Below are positions 1 to 5,335 of a DNA stretch of 5,335 bases, in pieces. The position numbers were made by a program, and so were the translations under genes. This DNA comes from JBLHKS01 sp047620505 (GTDB lineage Bacteria; Verrucomicrobiota; Verrucomicrobiia; Verrucomicrobiales; DEV007): NCBI GenBank assembly GCA_047620505.1, contig JBLHKS010000341.1, positions 1 through 5,335 on the forward strand, given 5' to 3'. The notes under the pieces were generated by a model. That model had not been told where the DNA came from. It worked only from the letters and a program-made list of their open reading frames with translations, and did not search any database. Numbering within the stretch: the first letter of the stretch is position 1; the number at the start of each line of letters is the position of its first letter.

Positions 1-1
1 G

Positions 2-1813
2 GATTCCGATGCGGCGGTCGCTTCGACCGTTGAGCAACTGCTGGATAGCGAACGATTCGGCGAGCGCTGGGGGCGGCATTGGCTTGATACAGCCCGTTAT
101 GCCGAATCGACCGGAAAAGACATCAACATGACCTACCCGCATGCGTGGCGGTATCGCGATTACGTGATCGATTCGTTTAATGAGGACAAGCCGTATGATC
201 GGTTTCTAAAAGAGCAGGTCGCTGGGGATTTGCTGCCGATCAAGACGGATGAAGATTGGCAGGAAAACCTGATCGCGACCGGGTTTCTCGCGCTTGGAAC
301 GAAGGGACTCAACGAGCAGAGCGCGCGTCAATTTCAGATGGAGGTTGTCGATGAGCAGATCGACACGCTGACGCAGGCTACGATGGGTTTGACGGTTGCT
401 TGCGCGCGCTGTCACGACCACAAATTCGATCCGATTCCGACGACCGATTATTATGCGTTGGCCGGGATTTTTCTGAGCACGGAGACTTTCTACGGCACCG
501 TGGCTGCGGTTCAAAACAGGCGATCTTCGAATCTTCTGATTCTGCCGATTCATGATCCGACGGGAGAGACGATGAGCGCCGAATCGCGCGCTGGATTGGA
601 AAAGAGGCTCGCTGACATGGAGGCGGAGCAAATTGTGCTTAGGCAGGCGCGGCAACGCGAACGCCAGGGGATGGGAACTGCGGATCCGAATTCAGCTCAG
701 AAAGCGATCCGTTTGACGACGGTGACGAACCAGATTCGTGCCAGGCTGGAAGGGGTAGGCGCGGATGGTAAGCCGAAGACGTTTGCGATGGGCGTTCAGG
801 ATCGAGATGACCAGATTGACGCGACGGTTTTGGTTCGCGGTGAGATCGATAAACCGGCTCAAACCGTCGAACGCGGATTTGTCCAGGTCATCGAGCACGC
901 CGAAACACCAGAACAGATCAAAAGCGGGTCGAGCGGGCGCTTGGAGTTGGCAAGCTGGCTTACCTCGCCGGAAAACCCGCTCACCGCCCGCGTGATGGTC
1001 AATCGAGTTTGGATGCACCTTTTCGGCAAAGGAATCGTCGCTTCTCCGAACAATTTTGGCACGAGCGGCCAAGCTCCGACGCATCCGGAATTGCTCGATC
1101 ACCTCGCCGTGAAATTTATGGAAGACGACTGGTCTGTGAAATCGCTGATTCGCGGGATCGTGCTTTCCAAGACCTACCGGATGAGTTCGGAATTCGATTC
1201 GGCGAATTATCAGGTCGATCCTGACAACAATCTCCTCTGGCGGGCGAATCAGCGAAGGCTGGATGCAGAAGCGATTCGTGATTCGATGCTCACTGTGAGC
1301 GGAAATCTGGAACTTGAGCGTCCGCGCGGGTCACTGGTTTCGGAAACCGGCGATGCTCGGATTGGCCAGATTCTCCAGCCTGAGGCTTTCGATAAACCTT
1401 CGGCGCATCGATCAGTCTACTTGCCGATTGTTCGCGATGCTGTGCCGGAGTCGCTCGCGCTTTTCGATTTCGCTGAGCCCGGCTTCGTTGCTGGAAACCG
1501 GGAAACGACAAACGTGCCGTCGCAGGCGCTCTATCTCATGAACAACTCCTTCGTTAGTGCGCAGGCCAAGTCGATGGGCGCGTCGCTGCTTGAGCGATCT
1601 GATGATCCAAAACAGCGAGTCGGTTTTGCGTTTTTGCAGACCTACGGAAGGGCACCGACGCAGGAGGAAATCCAGAGCTGCATCAACTTCTTCAACAAAT
1701 TCATGCCAGCAGCTGCTCGCGAAGCTGGCGGTCGCAAGGAGGCTGAAGAACTGGCGATGGCGAGCTTCTGCCAGGCACTTTTCTCGTCTGCCGAGTTTCG
1801 TTTTCTTAACTAA
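2..1813 (+). CDS. DUF1549/DUF1553 domain protein (PSD1 family), 5'-truncated by window edge
   Basis: The reading frame is open from base 2 to the TAA at 1811-1813, giving 603 residues. The first ATG, at 128, is internal, because the 42 residues before it (for example ERFGERWGRHWLDTARYAES) are typical DUF1549 sequence. Order in the fragment: the end of DUF1549 (about 1-165, including WRYRDYVIDSFN, PYDRF and EQVAGDLLP); a CARCHDHKFDP segment with a CxxCH motif at bases 401-415; a charged, probably coiled-coil stretch (about 194-252); a conserved LVRGEIDKP...VERGF strand region; then DUF1553 (about 313-602), with LASWLTSPENPLTARVMVNRVW, THPELLDHLA, NQRRLDAEAIRDSML and TTNVPSQALYLMNN. Full family members are usually about 800-1100 residues, with a signal peptide and often a planctomycete-type cytochrome c domain at the N-terminus. 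That part is missing here. The biochemical role is not established. These proteins are exported and typically paired with DUF1501 proteins, as here, with the partner starting 23 nt downstream. Family assignment is very secure; function is inference only. Confidence 0.96.
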   Translation, partial: DSDAAVASTVEQLLDSERFGERWGRHWLDTARYAESTGKDINMTYPHAWRYRDYVIDSFNEDKPYDRFLKEQVAGDLLPIKTDEDWQENLIATGFLALGTKGLNEQSARQFQMEVVDEQIDTLTQATMGLTVACARCHDHKFDPIPTTDYYALAGIFLSTETFYGTVAAVQNRRSSNLLILPIHDPTGETMSAESRAGLEKRLADMEAEQIVLRQARQRERQGMGTADPNSAQKAIRLTTVTNQIRARLEGVGADGKPKTFAMGVQDRDDQIDATVLVRGEIDKPAQTVERGFVQVIEHAETPEQIKSGSSGRLELASWLTSPENPLTARVMVNRVWMHLFGKGIVASPNNFGTSGQAPTHPELLDHLAVKFMEDDWSVKSLIRGIVLSKTYRMSSEFDSANYQVDPDNNLLWRANQRRLDAEAIRDSMLTVSGNLELERPRGSLVSETGDARIGQILQPEAFDKPSAHRSVYLPIVRDAVPESLALFDFAEPGFVAGNRETTNVPSQALYLMNNSFVSAQAKSMGASLLERSDDPKQRVGFAFLQTYGRAPTQEEIQSCINFFNKFMPAAAREAGGRKEAEELAMASFCQALFSSAEFRFLN

Positions 1814-1836
1814 TTTCAATTCAATCCGTTCCTGAC
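1814..1836 (+). other. Short AT-rich spacer between the DUF1553 and DUF1501 genes
   Basis: This 23-nt pyrimidine- and AT-rich spacer joins the two + strand genes and contains a TTCAATTCAAT micro-repeat. There is no GGAGG-like ribosome binding site, no promoter-like pair of boxes and no terminator hairpin. That fits cotranscription and Shine-Dalgarno-independent initiation of the second gene. Confidence 0.5.
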
Positions 1837-3252
1837 ATGACCACAGAATCTCACTCGCCGATGTCTCGCCGTAACGCGCTCAAGTCCGCCTCGAGCGGAT
1901 TTGGTTACCTCGCTTTTGCGGCTCTGGCCGCTGATCAAGCCCGCGCGCAGGAAAATCCGCTCACCCCGAAAACCTCGCATTTCGCGCCTCGGGCCAAACG
2001 CGTGATTTTCCTTTCGATGCGCGGTGCGCCTTCGCACGTGGACACTTTCGACTACAAGCCGGCGCTGACGCGTGACGACGGAAAAGCAGGAAAGTACGGC
2101 GGTTCCCGTGGGGCGATGCTGATGAAATCGCCATGGGATTTCGCGCAACACGGCGAGAGCGGGCTCTGGATCTCCGACTTGTTTCCGAACCTCGCAAAAC
2201 AAGCGGACGACCTCTGCCTGTTGCGCTCGATGCACACCGATCAGCCTAACCACCCGCAGGCAACAACGCAGATGCACACCGGCAGTTTTCAGTTCGTTCG
2301 ACCGTCGCTTGGCGCGTGGTCGCTCTACGGACTCGGCACGGAAAACGCGAACCTACCGGGTTTCATCACCCTGAATCCGTTCGGCACAGCCCAGAATTAC
2401 GGCAGCTCGTTTCTGCCTGCGATTTATCAGGGGGCTAAGCTCAAAACCGCTGGAGACGGTAGAGGTTTTGCGTCTCGTCGGCGGGGTGGGGGATCCGAAG
2501 AACCTCCGCAGATTCCGAATATCAAAAATCCGGATTTGAACAAGGATCTTCAACGAATTCAGCTCGACCTCGTGCAATCGCTGAATCGCGACAAGCTGAA
2601 GCGCGATGTGCATCAGCCAGAGGTCGAAGGCGTGATCGAGTCGTTTGAACTTGCCTACCGGATGCAGGACGAGCTTCCTGAGAAAGTTGACATCAGCGGC
2701 GAAAGTCAGGAAACGCTCGATCTCTACGGAATCGGCACGACGGAGACTGATTCCTTTGGTAAGCAGTGTTTGTTGGCTCGGCGTTTTGCAGAAGCCGGCG
2801 TTCGATTTATCGAAATCACGCACTCGAGCAGCTGGGATCAGCATCGAAATCTGAAGGCCGACATGGAGCGGAATTGCGGCGAAACGGATCTTCCAATCGC
2901 GGGGATGCTCAAGGATTTGAAGCAGCGAAACATGCTCGATGATACGCTCGTGATGTGGTCAGGCGAGTTCGGAAGGACGCCCCACGGACAGGGCGGAGAC
3001 GGGCGTGATCACAACAGCAAAGGGTATGCGAGTTGGATGGCCGGAGGCGGAGTGAAGGGCGGCTTCAGCTACGGTTCGACTGACGATCACGGCTACGAAG
3101 CGGTCGAAAATAAAATGCATACGCATGACTGGCATGCTACGATTTTGCATCTGTTAGGGCTGGATCACGAGAAGCTGACTTTCAATTACGCTGGTCGTGA
3201 TTTCCGCCTGACAGACGTCCAAGGTCAGGTTGCGAAGGAAATTCTCGCCTGA
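1837..3252 (+). CDS. DUF1501 domain protein with Tat signal peptide
   Basis: Complete 471-residue protein of the DUF1501 family, distantly related to the alkaline-phosphatase/sulfatase fold. A twin-arginine signal is visible: MSRRNALKS at residues 9-17, a hydrophobic stretch with FGYLAFAALAA, and a likely cleavage ARA|Q at 37/38. It is therefore predicted to be exported folded across the inner membrane. Family motifs run the full length: SMRGAPSHVDTFDYKP (60-75), DLCLLRSMHTDQPNHPQATT (125-144), RPSLGAWSLYGLG (155-167), ELAYRMQ (271-277), DLYGIG (295-300), GEFGRTP (376-382), GRDHNSKGY (389-397), GGGVKGG (403-409), and the C-terminal THDWHATILHLLGLDH and YAGRDFRLTD. The D/H-rich clusters could bind metal, but the activity is unproven. 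A Gly/Arg-rich loop near 207-220 looks variable. Start choice: ATG 1837 or ATG 1861 (Met9, directly before the SRR motif). Neither has a Shine-Dalgarno sequence, so the start is uncertain by 8 residues. It is probably cotranscribed with the upstream DUF1553 gene. Confidence 0.96.
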   Translation: MTTESHSPMSRRNALKSASSGFGYLAFAALAADQARAQENPLTPKTSHFAPRAKRVIFLSMRGAPSHVDTFDYKPALTRDDGKAGKYGGSRGAMLMKSPWDFAQHGESGLWISDLFPNLAKQADDLCLLRSMHTDQPNHPQATTQMHTGSFQFVRPSLGAWSLYGLGTENANLPGFITLNPFGTAQNYGSSFLPAIYQGAKLKTAGDGRGFASRRRGGGSEEPPQIPNIKNPDLNKDLQRIQLDLVQSLNRDKLKRDVHQPEVEGVIESFELAYRMQDELPEKVDISGESQETLDLYGIGTTETDSFGKQCLLARRFAEAGVRFIEITHSSSWDQHRNLKADMERNCGETDLPIAGMLKDLKQRNMLDDTLVMWSGEFGRTPHGQGGDGRDHNSKGYASWMAGGGVKGGFSYGSTDDHGYEAVENKMHTHDWHATILHLLGLDHEKLTFNYAGRDFRLTDVQGQVAKEILA

Positions 3253-3267
3253 GCAGCTGCTGCGCCG
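3253..3267. other. Convergent 15-nt junction between the DUF1501 gene and the - strand gene
   Basis: The TGA of the DUF1501 gene (3250-3252) and the TAG of the opposite gene (3268-3270 on the - strand) face each other across 15 nt. A 10-bp perfect palindrome, AGCAGCTGCT, starts on the last base of the TGA (3252-3261). It is too short, and lacks a T-tract on either side, to be called an intrinsic terminator. Transcripts from the two sides are likely to overlap or to depend on Rho or other termination. Confidence 0.5.
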
Positions 3268-4734
3268 CTATTCCAGATCGAAGGGTCTGACTTCGAGTTC
3301 GTCGAAGACGCTTTCAAGAAGACGGAGATCGAACGCTGTTCCGAATTTTATCAAAATCGCTCCGTTCCCAATTTCCACAGCTACGGTGGGTCGAGCAACT
3401 GTTTGGTTGTTCACGACGACAGAAAATCGCTCTGAGATCCGCTCTTTCGTGAAGTTGTAGATCTCCTTCGCCGACTCGATCGAACGAATCCCTAGTTGCC
3501 AGCCTTCAAACTTAGGATCATCGCCTCCCTTGATCACTCGACTCAGCTCACACATGGGTTCTTTAATCGCGAGCCTCGTTCCGTCCTCAGCAACGATCCA
3601 AATGTTTAGTTCAGGATTCGGGTTGTACGGTGCCAAGGCATCGAGCGCCGCAAATGGATCTACTGTTGGATCCTTTTGATCTGCCAACGGATCGACAGCC
3701 GTCTCTATGGGCTGTCGCCGAAAATCAGGCTCTTCCGCGAGCATTTCGGCGTGAAAGTGAAGTGTCTCGATGTAGCGCTCGACCAACTTCGACATTCTTT
3801 GGCGCATCCGCTTTTTCTCCGGTTCGACTTGATCGGGCTCAAGCTCGAATCTCTCAGGCTCCAATTCGAGCTTCTCATGCAACGAGGCCAGATAGTAGAG
3901 CCCACGCAGATCCATTGAGTCATAAAAATAGGGCTCTCGCGACATAGCCAGCTTTAGCGCTCTTTCCAGTTTCTGTTCTGGAGTAGCTCCTTCGAAAATC
4001 CGAAGTGCATCTTCGATCTGTCTCTTGCGGGAAGAGTAGCAGATTGACAAGCCTATGTCGATGAGAGCGATGGTATCAGGCTCGTCGAACATCACCAAAT
4101 GAGCCGGACCCCACTTTGATCGCACGATCATCGCGAATTCGCCGGGGACCTGTGCTTTGAGTCCGAGCGGGCTCAGGTCAACTGGATGCAGTTTACCTCC
4201 GCTCGCATTTTTGGACAGAAACGTATCCAAGAACGTTCTCGCATCCGGATCGCTGGGGGTTCCCTCGTATTCGTCGATAGTGGGGACACCAAGTTCCGTG
4301 AGTCGCCAGATTAGTGCCTCGTTCGCTTCTCTTATGTGGAGGGTTTTTTCTCCAGCGACGATCCCCATCGGAAGGATGACGATTCGACCATTCCAAAGTC
4401 GAAAATCCATCCTAGCAACAACAGTGATATATCGAAGAGCTTCGATCGCCGGAACATTGGTTAGCCGTAGCGAAATTTTCGGCGCGTCTTCAGCCGGTCT
4501 TCCGAGATCCTCCGGCCGAATCACCTCGATTGTCAGTTTGGAACTTGCCCGTTCGAGCATCTGATTGCCGAACCATTCCAGCGCTTCGGGTAGCGGAACG
4601 TCCTCCAGATCGACACTCGGAAGAATCGTGTCCATCAGCACTTTTCTCAGATTTTCGTCGTTCTGCGCGGTGCAAATCGAACTCCAGCCCAGAATGATCA
4701 CGCAGAAGCCAATTGATAAAAGGAAACGGGTCAT
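3268..4734 (-). CDS. Exported protein with STN/secretin-like N-terminal domain and SecD P1-head-like C-terminal domain
   Basis: Complete 488-residue protein of unknown function. A Sec signal peptide is clear: MTRFLLSIGFCVIILGWSS, then CTA|QN with cleavage near 23/24. No lipobox is present. Residues about 36-122 (PSVDLEDVPLPEALEWF, KISLRLTNVPAIEALRYIT, FRLWNGRIVILP) match the pattern of STN/secretin N-terminal domains: beta strands around an 'xxDVPLxEAL' helix and a 'LxNVPxxEALRYI' helix. Residues about 235-335 are charged and helical, with a Pro/Glu-rich tandem segment at 289-309. A low-complexity VDPLA/VDPFAA linker follows (348-365). Residues about 375-484 resemble the head subdomain of the SecD P1 region: a strand-helix stretch GWQLGIRSIESAKEIYNFTK, then ERFSVVVNNQTVARPTVAVE, comparable with the SecD-type 'rlAIVLDGkVvSAPvI' pattern, then a Gly-containing strand and an amphipathic helix. 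There are no transmembrane helices after the signal and no secretin barrel, so it is probably periplasmic. No Shine-Dalgarno precedes ATG 4734; the next in-frame Met would lose the signal peptide. Both domain calls are by eye. Confidence 0.85.
   Translation of the reverse strand: MTRFLLSIGFCVIILGWSSICTAQNDENLRKVLMDTILPSVDLEDVPLPEALEWFGNQMLERASSKLTIEVIRPEDLGRPAEDAPKISLRLTNVPAIEALRYITVVARMDFRLWNGRIVILPMGIVAGEKTLHIREANEALIWRLTELGVPTIDEYEGTPSDPDARTFLDTFLSKNASGGKLHPVDLSPLGLKAQVPGEFAMIVRSKWGPAHLVMFDEPDTIALIDIGLSICYSSRKRQIEDALRIFEGATPEQKLERALKLAMSREPYFYDSMDLRGLYYLASLHEKLELEPERFELEPDQVEPEKKRMRQRMSKLVERYIETLHFHAEMLAEEPDFRRQPIETAVDPLADQKDPTVDPFAALDALAPYNPNPELNIWIVAEDGTRLAIKEPMCELSRVIKGGDDPKFEGWQLGIRSIESAKEIYNFTKERISERFSVVVNNQTVARPTVAVEIGNGAILIKFGTAFDLRLLESVFDELEVRPFDLE
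3836..3877 (-). repeat. Imperfect 21-bp tandem repeat (two units) encoding ELEP-type heptads
   Basis: Units 3836-3856 and 3857-3877 agree at 15 of 21 positions when aligned by eye. On the coding (-) strand they give a seven-residue protein period, ELEPERF then ELEPDQV, followed by a partial EPEKK. The segment sits between two charged helical stretches of the exported protein and looks like a locally expanded, Pro-interrupted acidic linker. A lysine/arginine-rich patch (KKRMRQRM) follows directly. Confidence 0.55.
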
Positions 4735-4786
4735 GCGGAGGATTCTATCGCAAATCCAAGACCCGGGCGAGCCGAAACCAGTGGCC
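4735..4786 (-). other. Spacer between the transposase-like gene and the exported-protein gene
   Basis: This 52-nt gap lies between two genes on the - strand. It contains a GC-rich CCCGGG stretch and, next to the downstream start, a TAGAAT hexamer. There is no Shine-Dalgarno: the - strand immediately before the ATG reads CCTCCGC. No clear terminator hairpin for the transposase-like gene is seen, so read-through into the exported-protein gene is possible. Confidence 0.5.
4742..4747 (-). promoter_or_regulatory. Candidate -10 box (TAGAAT) consistent with a leaderless start
   Basis: On the - strand, TAGAAT differs from TATAAT at one base and ends 7 nt before the A of the ATG at 4734. That spacing would place transcription initiation at or next to the start codon, giving a leaderless mRNA, which would also explain the missing Shine-Dalgarno. 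No convincing -35 hexamer is present at 16-18 nt upstream, so this is a weak call resting on one hexamer and its spacing. Confidence 0.2.
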
Positions 4787-5335
4787 TCAATTCAAATCCG
4801 CTCGGGCCCAGGCGAGAATTCGCTCGGCGTCGCGAGCGCGTTCGGGATTTGAGCCCAGTTCACGCTCAAACCGATTCGCCCAACGGCAGGCACCGCTCCG
4901 CGATCCCATTTTGAGGCGCTGGGCTACCCAACCAAGCGTGACCGTCGTGTGCCGCGTCAGGAGGTTTGCGAGCAGAGCTTTGCGCCAGTCGCTCTTGGGA
5001 AGCGTCGCGAGATTTTCGGGGGTCAGCTGAAGTTTCAGAAGGCCGAATTGCAGGATTTTCCCAGCGAGCTCGTCTCCTGATTTGGATTCGCTGTTCTCAG
5101 CAGCTGCTGAGGCGGTTTCTCGAATGATGCGATTCAATTCGTCGCAAAATCCTGTCGAACCGAAGTACCAGCCGCGACGTAGCGAGCTGTGCGGCGACTG
5201 CCCGGCAACCGCGCCGACGCCGACCGTTTCCGGGGGTTCAAGGCGGCGGCGATCATGCAGCCTTTCGATGAACTGATTTCGCCCGACTGCTGTGTCGGAA
5301 AAGCCGAAAGCTTTGAGCCCGTAGACGGCTTCCTG
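4787..5335 (-). CDS. Transposase-like protein of the Y1/REP-associated (IS200-related) type, C-terminal part only
   Basis: The frame is open from the window edge to the TGA at 4787-4789, giving 182 residues. An internal TTG at 5135-5137 is not the likely start, because the upstream residues continue the family pattern. The fragment begins QEAVYGLKAFGFSD and continues with GRNQFIERLHDRRR and LRRGWYFGSTGFCDEL (52-67), comparable with the 'LrRGWyLGseeFr.eL' segment that follows the catalytic domain in many PVC-group Y1 transposase-like proteins. It ends with a helix-turn-helix-like stretch (about 118-155: LLANLLTRHTTVTLGWVAQR, then LKMGSRSGACRWANR). The HUH motif and catalytic tyrosine would lie further upstream, outside the window, so whether the enzyme is intact cannot be judged. 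Such proteins mobilise, or are domesticated to act on, short palindromic DNA by single-strand cleavage. No IS end structures are recognised on this side. The exported-protein gene follows 52 nt downstream. Confidence 0.8.
   Translation of the reverse strand, partial: QEAVYGLKAFGFSDTAVGRNQFIERLHDRRRLEPPETVGVGAVAGQSPHSSLRRGWYFGSTGFCDELNRIIRETASAAAENSESKSGDELAGKILQFGLLKLQLTPENLATLPKSDWRKALLANLLTRHTTVTLGWVAQRLKMGSRSGACRWANRFERELGSNPERARDAERILAWARADLN
5096..5111. repeat. Perfect 16-bp palindrome inside the transposase-like gene
   Basis: CTCAGCAGCTGCTGAG is a perfect palindrome with no loop. It lies in the stretch coding for the Ala-rich TASAAAE segment of the transposase-like protein. Its central 10 bp (AGCAGCTGCT, 5099-5108) also occur exactly at 1708-1717 and 3252-3261. 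It may be a by-product of GCA/GCT alanine codons. A binding or cleavage site is possible but unsupported. Confidence 0.5.

Noticed and set aside
128..130. ATG at 128 as the true start of the DUF1549/DUF1553 gene
   Set aside because: The codons from base 2 to 127 encode conserved DUF1549 sequence in the same frame, so the gene begins outside the window.
206..1102. Minus-strand open frames opposite the DUF1553 gene (206-655, 692-1102)
   Set aside because: Arg-rich translations with no family motifs, antisense to strongly conserved DUF1549/DUF1553 sequence.
3252..3262. Intrinsic bidirectional terminator at the convergent junction
   Set aside because: The palindrome is only 10 bp, has no loop, and no T-tract follows it on either strand.
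3630..4564. Plus-strand open frames opposite the exported-protein gene (3630-3947, 4157-4564)
   Set aside because: They lie antisense to a gene with a clean signal peptide and recognisable domains. Their translations are rich in Ser/Arg with no recognisable motif, typical of antisense shadows.
3268..4734. Calling the 488-residue protein a type II/III secretin (GspD-like)
   Set aside because: Only a short STN-like N-terminal domain is visible. The secretin barrel domain and its conserved VPxxG-type gate segment are absent, and the C-terminus looks SecD-head-like instead.
4795..4840. GC-rich partial inverted repeats (CTCG...CGAG, GAGCG...CGCTC) near the end of the transposase-like gene as IS right-end or REP hairpins
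   Set aside because: The arms are only 4-5 bp, sit inside coding sequence and have no partner copy in the window.
5135..5137. TTG at 5137-5135 (- strand) as the start of a 116-residue gene
   Set aside because: The frame stays open to the window edge and the upstream residues (GRNQFIERLHDRRR, LRRGWYFGSTGF) continue the transposase-like family pattern, so this codon is internal.

Overview
The window looks like a chromosomal segment from a member of the Planctomycetota/Verrucomicrobiota (PVC) group. The main evidence is a tandem DUF1549/DUF1553 gene and Tat-exported DUF1501 gene, a pair hugely expanded in these phyla. Supporting signs are the lack of Shine-Dalgarno sequences before the visible starts, a small exported protein with a secretin/TonB short N-terminal (STN)-like domain of a type common in Verrucomicrobiota, and a Y1-transposase-like C-terminus of a style seen in the same groups. 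A genus cannot be named. The balance between Verrucomicrobiota (my preference) and Planctomycetota rests on protein style only.

Layout: the left part (2-3252, + strand) holds a two-gene operon. It contains the C-terminal 603 residues of a DUF1549/DUF1553 protein (5' end outside the window), then, 23 nt later, a complete DUF1501 protein with a Tat signal. These proteins normally act together in the cell envelope and are often linked to polysaccharide or sulfated-glycan loci. No sulfatase or glycoside hydrolase is in the window, so the substrate stays open.

The right part (3268-5335, - strand) converges on that operon with a 15-nt gap. It holds a 488-residue exported protein of unknown function and, upstream of it on the same strand, the last 182 residues of a transposase-like protein of the Y1 (HUH)/RAYT type whose catalytic half lies beyond the window edge. 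The 488-residue protein is the most interesting item. It reads as a signal peptide, an STN/secretin-type domain, a charged helical middle with an ELEP-type repeat, and a C-terminal module resembling the head subdomain of the SecD periplasmic P1 region, with neither a secretin barrel nor any SecD membrane segments.

The window is almost fully coding. The gaps are 23 nt (1814-1836), 15 nt (3253-3267) and 52 nt (4735-4786). I see no tRNA, rRNA, CRISPR array, riboswitch or convincing rho-independent terminator.
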